Below are positions 26,743 to 34,511 of a stretch of DNA of 60,721 nucleotides, piece after piece. A program made the position numbers and the translations under genes. Within the stretch, counting starts at the first letter, position 1, and every line of letters starts with the position of its first letter. Source of the DNA: DASUGC01 sp035606665 (GTDB lineage Bacteria > Acidobacteriota > Vicinamibacteria > Vicinamibacterales > SCN-69-37). The notes under the pieces are model-generated. The model was not told where the DNA came from and ran no database searches. It saw only the letters and a program-made list of their open reading frames with translations. The stretch is taken from the NCBI GenBank assembly GCA_035606665.1, contig DATNEY010000037.1:1-60721 (forward strand). Reading direction: 5' to 3'.

Positions 26743-27352
26743 GGTCCCAGCCGCTTAACCTCGACGTCTGCATCAGTGCCGTGAGTCGCTCCACCGCCCG
26801 ATTGACCGCCATCCGAGCGGCGGCGGCCGAGGGTTTGTCGAAGAGCGTCGCGATGTCCTGAAAGCTATGGCCGAGTTCGGCCCGAGCGACAATCAAGTCG
26901 AGATCGCTTTGCGCAAGGTGGGAAAGCGCCAGACGATAGCGTTCTTCTTGTTCGCGCCTCACTCGGACATCCAGCGGCGATTCGGCCTCGGCAGGAATCC
27001 CAGAATCAAGTCCGATCGTCAGCGGGCTTCGCTGTAGGCGGCGACCTTGATCGCGAATGCGGTTCCAGACCGCCTGCCGGACATATGCCTCCAGGTCCCC
27101 AGGACTCGTGATCGTGAGCCGTCCCAAGTTTCGCCAAGCGCCTCCGGCAACCTCCTGCGCGACGTCGGCCGTATCGAGAAGCGTTCGGTGACTTCTGGGG
27201 AGGCGCCCATGCGCCCACCGACGCGCGATGTTGAGGAGACGCGAAAACAGCCGATCTGTGGCGTCGCCGTCCCCGCGCTGGGCACGCCGGACGTGGCTGC
27301 GTGTCGACAGCGGGTCCGCCGCACTAGGAGCGCGGACAGGTGATCCTGTCAT
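26717..27352 (-). CDS. ECF-type RNA polymerase sigma factor
   Basis: 211 residues from the ATG at 27352 (AGAGGTG upstream), nine bases inside a GTG at 27361. Region 2 is seen in DATDRLFSRLLNIARRWAHG and DTADVAQEVAGGAWRNL, with the DxxQE-like core. Region 4 is RLALSHLAQSDLDLIVARAELGHSFQDIATL followed by SAAAARMAVNRAVERL. This matches ECF groups that sit next to Ser/Thr kinases and are thought to be activated by phosphorylation rather than by an anti-sigma factor; none is encoded here. It is the first gene of a three-gene operon preceded by an AT-rich region with inverted repeats. Confidence 0.85.
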   Translation of the reverse strand: MTGSPVRAPSAADPLSTRSHVRRAQRGDGDATDRLFSRLLNIARRWAHGRLPRSHRTLLDTADVAQEVAGGAWRNLGRLTITSPGDLEAYVRQAVWNRIRDQGRRLQRSPLTIGLDSGIPAEAESPLDVRVRREQEERYRLALSHLAQSDLDLIVARAELGHSFQDIATLFDKPSAAAARMAVNRAVERLTALMQTSRLSGWDRGNDRDRA

Positions 27353-27365
27353 GGCTCGCACCTCT

Positions 27366-27418
27366 GACTATTTCTAGGTTAGTCGAAATAATACTCAGAC
27401 TATTCTATTCATAGTATT
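27366..27418 (-). promoter_or_regulatory. AT-rich control region with overlapping inverted repeats before the ECF gene
   Basis: In an otherwise GC-rich window this ~50-base stretch is mostly A/T. It holds three overlapping inverted pairs: TAGTC/GACTA (27380, 27398), AATACT/AGTATT (27390, 27413) and ACTAT/ATAGT (27399, 27411). It is a plausible operator/promoter for the sigma-kinase operon. Confidence 0.45.
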
Positions 27419-27420
27419 GA

Positions 27421-28009
27421 TCGCCGCCACGGCTCTCGGTGTGGCTCCAGGGCAACCTCGGCGAACAGACGTGTCTAGGCCTTGGCCTTCGCGTCGCGCT
27501 ACGTCGTCAACCGATCGTCACGCGTCATTCTCGTTGGATTGTTCTGTCATATACAGTCCCTGACTGTCGGTTGACGCTGCCATCAGTCGATAGATCGGTA
27601 GCCATGTACCTGCGGTTGGGAGCAAGGGTTTTTGGGCGGTGATTTGACTTTACCTAAAAATGGCGGATATCGAGGCAGGGGTGCCGTGCCGGGACCTTCA
27701 TTCGTCCTTCTCTAGCCCACCCGGTGCCAGGAACATATGCCACGGTGTACAGAATGCTGGCGCTTGGAACGGCCGGCGCATTTGTATAGACGTTGACACA
27801 GCTCATGGCTATGTCAGACTGCAGCTACATAGGTGCTTGCGATCTCACATTCTGCCGCAGGTTCCTCGACGCCTGCATCGAGTCATCCCGTTCCAAGGTC
27901 ACGCTCGGCGCTACCGTGGCGGCACAACTCGATCTCAATGAGACGCCCAGGCCGGTGCCGGGCAGGATCGGGCGCCCTAGAACCGCGGTTTGTGAGTGGC
28001 ACGAGGACG
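27421..28009. other. Gene-poor stretch, no supported gene
   Basis: About 590 bases of lower GC than the flanks. Several short frames are open on the plus strand but none has a ribosome-binding site with protein-like composition. No RNA gene is seen. Confidence 0.5.
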
Positions 28010-28225
28010 TCATTGTTTGGGCTCCACATGCCAGTACCGGCCGATCTTTATCATCTTGGACCATTTCGTACCATCGTATTCCTTCAACGGAAACGTGGCG
28101 GCAGTTTTCGCGTCGTCGTACTTCGGCGTGACCTTGCTGGCCTCTTTCATTCTCGGCAAAGTGAAAACGACACCGTGTGTCGCGAAGTAGTCGACCCACT
28201 CCTTCGACGGTAGGATGGACATCAT
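28010..28225 (-). CDS. Small hypothetical protein (71 aa)
   Basis: It starts MMSILPSKEWVDYFATHG with a strong AGGGAGG site about eight bases before the first ATG, and ends KIGRYWHVEPKQ. It is rich in Lys, Asp and aromatic residues and has lower GC than its neighbours, suggesting recent acquisition. It follows the permease remnant by 12 bases on the same strand. No family is recognised. Confidence 0.6.
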   Translation of the reverse strand: MMSILPSKEWVDYFATHGVVFTLPRMKEASKVTPKYDDAKTAATFPLKEYDGTKWSKMIKIGRYWHVEPKQ

Positions 28226-28237
28226 TGAATAACCTCC

Positions 28238-29121
28238 CTATTCACGTAGACGCTCTATCGGAGCGATGCGCGTCGCGGCTCGTAACGGCACCCAAGCCAC
28301 GACGACGACCAGTGTTACCACCAACGAGAGCACAAGCCACAGCGTCGCGCGCGGTACGTCGTCGATGACCAATCCGGCAAGCCGTTGGGACGACCAGTGC
28401 GCGCCGAGCCCCCCAAGGGACAGGCCCGGCAGAACGACCGAAAACGCCTGCCGCCAGACGAGCAGGCGCAACGCTGCACGCGACGCGCCGAGACACGCGC
28501 GAACGGCAAACTCGCGGCGGCGATCAGCCACGAACTGTGCGAGAAGACTGAACAGACCAGCCGTGCCTGCGCACAAGGCGACGGCAGAAATAAGCAGGCC
28601 GAATGTGGCCATCGCCACGGGCCTGGCGAGCTCACGGCGGTACAGCGCTCCAGGACTCTGGACGCGCTCAACCTGGACCAGGTCGTTTCACCGATGATGA
28701 CTTCACGATCGCCATCGCTGGACGTAAAAAGCCGGCCGCGCGTCGGACGAACGCCACCGACTAGCGTCAGCAGACCTGGCGACACTCTGGCGATGGTCAG
28801 TACGGCATCGCCTGCGTCCGTTTCAACGAGGCTGTTGTCGGTGTTGGCAGCTTCAACCCCGGTGAATGTGTCGATCCGCCTCCATGCCACGAAGATCGAT
28901 TGAGCCACCGTCGACGAACCAACGCGGTCAGTCCGCATGCTGAGCACAGCCAGTTCTTGCGCGTTCGGGAATGGTAATGACCTCAAGAGCAAGCCATCCG
29001 CCACGACGAACATGGCGGTTCCGACCCCGATGGCGAGCGCCAGAGTCGCAACGATCGCGAGGGTTCGCCACGGCGATCTCAGGAATCGGCGGACAGCGTG
29101 TCGAAAACTAATCGGGGCCAT
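28238..29121 (-). pseudogene. Internally deleted ADOP/FtsX-like permease remnant
   Basis: The 5' part (from the ATG at 29121) encodes the start of a MacB-type permease (FRHAVRRFLRSPWRTLAIVA, then VADGLLLRSLPFPNAQELAV) up to EVIIGETTWSRL near 28690. The 3' part, in another frame, encodes the last FtsX core (MATFGLLISAVALCAGTAGL, RRREFAVRACLGASRAALR) down to PIERLRE at 28238. In an intact ADOP protein several hundred residues separate these parts, so the middle is deleted and the frame is shifted at about 28640-28690. It cannot make a working transporter. Confidence 0.85.
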
Positions 29122-29127
29122 CGCGCT

Positions 29128-29271
29128 CTACTGCCGCTGAGACATGCGCATCCACGTTGACGAGTTCCCATCCGCAAGTAGTGTCCAGAGCACCGCAGCG
29201 AGTGCCACAATTGTCGCGAAGATGACGACGCCCTCAAGAGCGCCCCTTAGGCGCCCGGATCGCTCGACCAT
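29128..29271 (-). CDS. Very small single-pass membrane protein (47 aa), uncertain
   Basis: It starts MVERSGRLRGALEG and continues with one membrane helix (VVIFATIVALAAVLWTLLA), ending in a polar tail. A purine-rich AAGGAAGG lies 10-11 bases before the ATG. It ends six bases before the permease remnant, so it may be a broken end of that system rather than a free gene. Confidence 0.4.
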   Translation of the reverse strand: MVERSGRLRGALEGVVIFATIVALAAVLWTLLADGNSSTWMRMSQRQ

Positions 29272-29688
29272 ACTTCCCGAACCTTCCTTTCGAAGGGGAG
29301 CCTCCGTGGCCGTTAGAAGTGGCCGAGGCTGTACCTAAGGTGTTGTGCGGTATGCAGAGCATGGCGTATTTCCAACTGGCTCACACGCTTCTTCCTAAGC
29401 TGTTTGGCGCGTGTGTTGCGGAGTTCGTAATGGAATCCGTTCGCATCTGCATGTCGATGGCGATAGGCGCATGTGCGCACTCCGGGCCGATCCGTGGACG
29501 GCTGGCGTTAGTTCGACGCCGCGTCGTAAGTAGTCAGATAGCTACGCCTAGGAGAGCAGCCTGGCAGATCACTACTCGAGAATTTGTCCGTTGAGCTTGT
29601 CCCGAAGATAGGTAATCCTGGGCGCTGCAGGACTGATTTGGCAGATCCCGTTGGTCCTGGATCGCTGGAACTCTCGCAGGAGACACAT
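29272..29688. other. Gene-poor stretch, no supported gene
   Basis: About 410 bases of AT-richer DNA. Open frames here are short and lack translation signals. It probably contains the promoter for the plus-strand gene at 29689. Confidence 0.45.
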
Positions 29689-29985
29689 ATGTACGCGACC
29701 CTCTCGTACGACATCAACGCCGGCTCCGAACCGATAGAAGATGTGCGCGACGCGGTACTCAAGGCCCTCGGCAACACGCGCGAACGGTGCGACGTCCTGT
29801 CCGACACGTTGATCTGTGAAATCGACGACGCCGGCGACTATGAGGATCTCGTCGATTCGTTGCGCGAAGTGGGTACGGAGTTCTCCGGGCAGTTTCAGTT
29901 CGTGATCACGCTCCACGAGGCCAAGAGTCCGTTGCGATCGAACGGCAAGTTCGTCCGCGCGGATGCGAAGGCGATCATCGGTTGA
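29689..29985 (+). CDS. Small hypothetical protein (98 aa)
   Basis: The ATG at 29689 has CAGGAGAC upstream. The sequence alternates strands and helices (MYATLSYDINAGSEPIEDVR, RCDVLSDTLICEIDD, FQFVITLHEAKS), suggesting a compact alpha/beta fold of ferredoxin-like type. It is acidic overall. It lies 11 bases before the outer-membrane protein gene and may share its transcript. No family is recognised. Confidence 0.65.
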   Translation: MYATLSYDINAGSEPIEDVRDAVLKALGNTRERCDVLSDTLICEIDDAGDYEDLVDSLREVGTEFSGQFQFVITLHEAKSPLRSNGKFVRADAKAIIG

Positions 29986-29996
29986 GGCGCCCAACA

Positions 29997-31043
29997 ATGA
30001 CGCGCATCATCACAGCGTTCGGCCTTCTCGTCCTGGTCGCCTCCAGCGCGCACGCGCAGGACTCCCCGCTCATCGCCAGCAACGCCGAGCGCGCCGCGCT
30101 CCGGCCCGACGGCAGCTTCCTGTTCTGGGATGCGCCGAACTCCAAGCTCGTCTTCGAGGCGCAGTTCGCGCCCCGCCTGATCGTGAAGGACAGCATCGGC
30201 AAGGCGACCGCCGAGGTTCTCGACAGCGACAAGGCCGTCTGGGGCTGGAACGTCTCCGCGTCGCCAATGGTCCGCTTGCGAATGTTCAGGCAGACGTCCG
30301 CGCCCGTGCGGACGCCTTCGTATATGCCGAAGGGGGTCATTCAGTTCGCCCGGTTCAAGAACCTGTCAACGGCGTCCAGGGCGAGCGAACGGTTTCGTGG
30401 CCCGGTGTCGATGTGGCTGATTGACATCATCCCGTTCGGTCATCACTCGAACGGTCAGGACGGATGCATGTTCACCGATCAGAAGCGGGACGACGTGTCC
30501 GAAAAATGCGTCCTCGTGCCGGGGGTCGAGCGAGCGATCAACAAGAAGGACGGCTCCTTCTCGACGAACTACCTCGAGGTTGGTGCGCACTACGGCAGGC
30601 TCCACCTCGAGCCCCGCAAGGACGAACAGGAATTCGGCACCCGATGGGAGTGGCGCGCCGGAGGCATTCTGCAGCTGAACCCGCGAGGGTTCGGAGGCGG
30701 GCCGTCCATCAACGCCGATTTGGCGCCGCTGTACGGCCAGACGCGCGTCACGTTCGAAACGCGAGTGGCCCGGCGGAGTATTTCCTCGTTCTGCGGTCGC
30801 GCCGAGGGCGGACTCTGGCTGCAACACATCGGCAAGCTCCCGGGCGACATTCCCCGGGTCACCGTATCAGTCGACGGCCTTTGTCTGCCGAAGGGCTGGG
30901 GAGGGACGGGCCTGTACCTGCGCTACTACCGAGGTCAGGACTACTACAATCTGGGTTTCGCGGAAAAAATCCACCGAATCCAGTTTGGCTTCACGTTCCA
31001 TCAGGCCAAGTTCCTGAGTTTCGCGCTTCCCGCGACGCGATAG
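29997..31043 (+). CDS. Outer-membrane beta-barrel protein with PldA/PagL-like H-x-S-N-G motif
   Basis: 348 residues from the ATG at 29997. A cleavable signal peptide (TRIITAFGLLVLVASSAHAQ) is followed by alternating amphipathic strands and a C-terminal strand ending in aromatic and hydrophobic residues, as in barrels. At about residue 148, IIPFGHHSNGQDG has the H-x-S-N-G arrangement of the catalytic His/Ser of outer-membrane phospholipase A (PldA), and H-x-S-N is also seen in the lipid A deacylase PagL. STNYLEVGAHYGRL further on could supply the equivalent of the downstream Asn-containing strand. A lipid hydrolase is suggested, not shown. Other barrels remain possible. Confidence 0.55.
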   Translation: MTRIITAFGLLVLVASSAHAQDSPLIASNAERAALRPDGSFLFWDAPNSKLVFEAQFAPRLIVKDSIGKATAEVLDSDKAVWGWNVSASPMVRLRMFRQTSAPVRTPSYMPKGVIQFARFKNLSTASRASERFRGPVSMWLIDIIPFGHHSNGQDGCMFTDQKRDDVSEKCVLVPGVERAINKKDGSFSTNYLEVGAHYGRLHLEPRKDEQEFGTRWEWRAGGILQLNPRGFGGGPSINADLAPLYGQTRVTFETRVARRSISSFCGRAEGGLWLQHIGKLPGDIPRVTVSVDGLCLPKGWGGTGLYLRYYRGQDYYNLGFAEKIHRIQFGFTFHQAKFLSFALPATR

Positions 31044-31060
31044 CCGACGCTCACGAATCC

Positions 31061-32122
31061 CTACCGCCCCGCCGCCTCGGTCGGAACCCCGGCGGCAATC
31101 GCAAGAACGGCGTACGCAGCGCCTGCGGAAGAGATCCACTGGTCGTGCTCGTACGGATAGCCGGTCTCGAAATACGGCTGGAACTCGAGCGAGCGGCTCT
31201 TCACGTGCCAGGTCCCGTCGGCAGCCTGCGTGGAGAGCAGGAACTTCAGGCCGGCCTGATAGACCCGATGCGTTGGTCTCATACCGGCTTCGTGCAACGC
31301 AAAGAGCGCGAGGCCTGTGGCGTAGGCGTCTGAAGCGATCGTCGGGAGCTGCGAGAAGCCGCCGTCGGCGCGCTGCAATGGTTGGAGCGCGCGCGCAGCG
31401 GCATCGACCGAACGACGATCGGCCGACGCCCACGCGAGTCCGAGCACACGGAAGGCGTGCTCCTGTGTGCGGCTTGCCTTTGCCGTGAGCAGCCACTTGC
31501 CGGCGCGCTCGATGCGCAGGCGCGTGTCGGCGTCGTTCTCAGGGCGGCCATAGGACCGGAGCGCGCGGATCATGTAGGCCGTCGGCGCGAAATTGTCGAA
31601 ATTGAGCGGCGGCCGCGCCGCGGCCGGCCGGCTCAGCGCCTGTTGCGCATTGTTCGCCAGGACGCCGCCGCCGCCACGCCAGTGCCCTTCGGGCTGCTGC
31701 TGGGCCTTGATGTAGCGAATCTGGGCGCGAATGCGCGCGTCGATCGGTGTGCGGGTGAGATCCGCGGCGAACAGCTCGAACGTCAGCGCATTGACGCCGG
31801 CGCCGCCCGCGATTGAATACTCGGCGTAGCGCTCCATCGTGGCGTCGGAGACCTCGGCGGGCAACAGCGCCACGGTCGGCTCGGACGCAATGCCGCGGGT
31901 GCGCGCGAACGCCTGCGCAGCCAACGGAAGCATCTGGTTGTGGCAGGAATTGCAGCCGCCCTTCTTGATGAACGTCGGGCTCGTCTTGGCGAGCAGATCG
32001 AGGCCGCGTTCCGCCGCCCTGCGCAGGGTGTCGGCCGACAAGGTTTCTTCTTTATCCGCGCGGGCAATCGTGGCGCCGACCAACAGCATCGCCGCAAGAG
32101 TGAGACTCAGTCGTTTCGCCAT
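31061..32122 (-). CDS. Periplasmic cyclase-like alpha-toroid protein with one c-type heme motif
   Basis: 353 residues from the ATG at 32122 (AAAGG upstream; longer frames are Arg-rich and not native). A signal peptide (LTLAAMLLVGATIARA) is followed by GGCNSCHNQM, a CxxCH covalent heme site around residue 55. The rest has repeated helical pairs of the prenyltransferase/squalene-cyclase fold (QLRYIKAQQQPEGHW-like, GKWLLTAKASRTQEHA, LQRADGGFSQLP, GLKFLLSTQAADGTW). The cyclase catalytic DxDD is not evident, so it is probably not a terpene cyclase. It lies 28 bases after the cytochrome/ankyrin gene and is likely co-transcribed. The function of this pair is unknown. Confidence 0.75.
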   Translation of the reverse strand: MAKRLSLTLAAMLLVGATIARADKEETLSADTLRRAAERGLDLLAKTSPTFIKKGGCNSCHNQMLPLAAQAFARTRGIASEPTVALLPAEVSDATMERYAEYSIAGGAGVNALTFELFAADLTRTPIDARIRAQIRYIKAQQQPEGHWRGGGGVLANNAQQALSRPAAARPPLNFDNFAPTAYMIRALRSYGRPENDADTRLRIERAGKWLLTAKASRTQEHAFRVLGLAWASADRRSVDAAARALQPLQRADGGFSQLPTIASDAYATGLALFALHEAGMRPTHRVYQAGLKFLLSTQAADGTWHVKSRSLEFQPYFETGYPYEHDQWISSAGAAYAVLAIAAGVPTEAAGR

Positions 32123-32150
32123 CGCGCACATCCTTTTATCCACTCGTCGC

Positions 32151-33494
32151 TCAATCCTTCTTGATTGTCGAACCACTCGAACGCGCGGCGGTCCGCAGCA
32201 GTTTCGTGACGGCGGTCTCGCCTCGCTTCGCAGCGAGACTGAGCGCGGTCTGGTTTTCAGCGACCGGCGTGACGTCGGCGCCGTGCGCGAGCAGCAGCCG
32301 CACGAGGGCCACGGCATCGTCGTCGTACTGCGCAGCGAACATCAGCGCCGTATAGCCTCGATGATCCCTGGCATTGACGTCGGCGCCCTTCGCGATCAGG
32401 AGTTTCGCCGCCGCGGCATCGCCGCGCGTGGCCGCGTCCATCAACGCGGTCTCGCCAATCTTCGAACGCGCCCGCACGTCGGCGCCGCGAGCAATCAGCA
32501 GTTCGACGACGCCAGCATCGCGCGTGAAGAGAATCGGCGTCGCGCCCGACTTTGTCACGTGATTCGGATTGGCGCCTTTGTCGAGCAGGAGCTTCGTCAT
32601 CTCCGCACTGGAATTCACGGCCGGAAAGAGCGGCGTCGCTCCGAGAAGTGTGTCGGCGTTGGGATTCGCTCCCGCCTCGAGCAGAAGCTGCATGCTCGGT
32701 GTGCCGGCCGCAAGGGTCGCCGCGACGTACAGCGGCGTGCGGCCCTCGACCGTCTTCGCGTCGACGGCCGCGCCTTTCGACAGCAATAGCGCCACCTTGG
32801 CGACATCCGGTTGCGCCCAGTGCAGGGCCGTCGCCCGGCGCGAGTTGGCCGCGCCGACGTCCGCACCGGCGTCGATCAGCGTGCGCATCACCCCGATCGA
32901 TCCAATCGCGGCGGCATGCATCAGGACGGTTGAGCCGAAGCCGTCCGCCGCCCGGGCGAGGCTCGGGTCTTCGGCAAGGACGCGGCGGATCGCCGCGACA
33001 TCATCAGAGACGATGTCGTCGAGAAGACGCGTCACGGACGCGGGCGTCTCGCTCGCGGCGGGAGCAGTCTCCAGGGCACGGCCCGGCATGTCCGCACCCT
33101 GATCGATCCACGCGCGGAGGATGTCGATCTCGTGCTCCGGGAGTGGGCCGGTCGGCGGCATCTGAATGCCGGCCTTCGAGCCCGTGAGCCGCATGATGAG
33201 TTTGCTTTCGGCGGATCGACCCGGAACGATCACGACGCCATAGTCGCCGCCGCGCAACGCGTTCTGGCGTAGATCCAGACGCAGCCCGGACTGCGCCTGT
33301 CTCGGCCCGTGGCAGTTGAAGCACTGTGTGAGAATCGGCCGGACGTCCCGTTCGTAGTCAATCGCTGCGACCGGCGGGGTCGCCGGGCTGCGGCGATCCT
33401 GAGCGTAGACAAACACCGTTCCAATGAAGGTGGCGGCCACTGTCAACGTCAAACCAGCCCGTCGAGCGTGATCGTTCTTCCAAGCACCTGCCAC
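32151..33494 (-). CDS. Secreted c-type cytochrome (PSCyt1-like) fused to ankyrin repeats
   Basis: 447 residues. The N-terminal signal segment ends around VFVYAQ. Residues ~45-115 are a planctomycete-type cytochrome c domain: YERDVRPILTQCFNCHG carries the CxxCH heme site and IQMPPTGPLPEHEIDIL the distal methionine region. From about residue 150 to the end there are roughly eight ankyrin repeats (TVLMHAAAIG, TALHWAQPD, TPLYVAAT, TALMDAATRGD, TALMFAAQYDDD). Ankyrins suggest protein docking in the periplasm. It is the leading gene of the pair with 31061-32122. Confidence 0.85.
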   Translation of the reverse strand: MAGAWKNDHARRAGLTLTVAATFIGTVFVYAQDRRSPATPPVAAIDYERDVRPILTQCFNCHGPRQAQSGLRLDLRQNALRGGDYGVVIVPGRSAESKLIMRLTGSKAGIQMPPTGPLPEHEIDILRAWIDQGADMPGRALETAPAASETPASVTRLLDDIVSDDVAAIRRVLAEDPSLARAADGFGSTVLMHAAAIGSIGVMRTLIDAGADVGAANSRRATALHWAQPDVAKVALLLSKGAAVDAKTVEGRTPLYVAATLAAGTPSMQLLLEAGANPNADTLLGATPLFPAVNSSAEMTKLLLDKGANPNHVTKSGATPILFTRDAGVVELLIARGADVRARSKIGETALMDAATRGDAAAAKLLIAKGADVNARDHRGYTALMFAAQYDDDAVALVRLLLAHGADVTPVAENQTALSLAAKRGETAVTKLLRTAARSSGSTIKKD

Positions 33495-33605
33495 GGCACC
33501 CCTCCCGGCGCAGAGCCAGCGTCGACTCGAGTGAAACTGTGACCTCTGAAAGTATCACTAACCTCACTCGATCGCCGATTGGTCTAGCCGGAGGTCCGTG
33601 CGCCC

Positions 33606-34511
33606 CTATCCCCGAAGCAGTCGTCTCAGTTTCTGAATCGCATCGAATCGCGCGGCGCCGGGCTTCGTGGACTCCAGATGTTTCCGTAGCCCCGCCAGCC
33701 GGTCGCGCATCTCACGGCCGATGGCCTCGAGTGACGCGCTGACGTCTTCCAGCTTCGCCGGCGTGTCCGCCACCGCGGCCTCACGCAGCACCTGTTCGAT
33801 CCACGGTGCCAGGTTGTCCTGAGGCTTCACGACGGTGAGCACGACCGTGCAATAGCTCGTTGAGGTCGCCACGACGCGGAGGCCGGCACGGTGATACATC
33901 TGCTCGAGCGCCTCGCGGCTGTAGTAGTAGTACTGGCCGAGCGTATTGCCGCGACGGTACCAATCGTTGTGACTTTCGATGCGATCCCACGCCGGCGCGA
34001 CATCCGCGATCGCGTGGTGCACGATCGCCATGCCGCCGTCGCGCAGGATCCGCGCGAACTCCTGCACGTACGCCACCGTGTCCTCGAGCGCGATGTGCAC
34101 GAACACGTCGTAACTGAAGACGAGGTCGACGCTGCCCGACGGAATCGCCGACATGGCCTTGCCGTCGCCATGCACGACGCTCACATTGTCGAGCCCGGCC
34201 GCCTTGCACCTGGTGGCCGTCCGCTCGAGCATGTTCTCGGCGACATCGAACACCGTCAGCGATCGCACCTTCGGCGCGATTCGCACCGACCACTTGCCGC
34301 CGCCGGGCCCAATCTCAACCACGCGCGACTCCGGCCGCAGCCACGGCTGCACCGAGTGCGTGAACCACCGCACCTCGGACGCGCGTTCCTCGGTCCCGTC
34401 ATCGCACCATTCGTCGCCGAGGTGGTTGAACCGCTCGCCGTAGTGCTCCTGCCAGCGGTCGCTGTACGTGTTCCAGTCGCGTGCGTATCTGTTGTCCATT
34501 ACCTCAGTCAT
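33606..34511 (-). CDS. SAM-dependent methyltransferase
   Basis: 301 residues. SRVVEIGPGGGKWSVRIA is the SAM-binding glycine motif (motif I), VFDVAENML motif II, and VDLVFSYDVFVHIALEDTVA motif IV. The C-terminal ~70 residues are helical. The start overlaps the stop of the glycosyltransferase by four bases (ATGA), making this the last gene of the long sugar operon. Such enzymes often methylate a sugar of the surface glycan. The acceptor is not known. Confidence 0.85.
   Translation of the reverse strand: MTEVMDNRYARDWNTYSDRWQEHYGERFNHLGDEWCDDGTEERASEVRWFTHSVQPWLRPESRVVEIGPGGGKWSVRIAPKVRSLTVFDVAENMLERTATRCKAAGLDNVSVVHGDGKAMSAIPSGSVDLVFSYDVFVHIALEDTVAYVQEFARILRDGGMAIVHHAIADVAPAWDRIESHNDWYRRGNTLGQYYYYSREALEQMYHRAGLRVVATSTSYCTVVLTVVKPQDNLAPWIEQVLREAAVADTPAKLEDVSASLEAIGREMRDRLAGLRKHLESTKPGAARFDAIQKLRRLLRG

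Noticed and set aside
27439..28213. Several plus-strand open frames of 60-126 residues
   Set aside because: No translation signals or protein-like patterns. The last ones overlap the better supported minus gene with AGGGAGG.
31061..32122. Squalene-hopene cyclase
   Set aside because: The acidic DxDD catalytic motif is not evident and the protein has a heme site instead, at about half the usual length.
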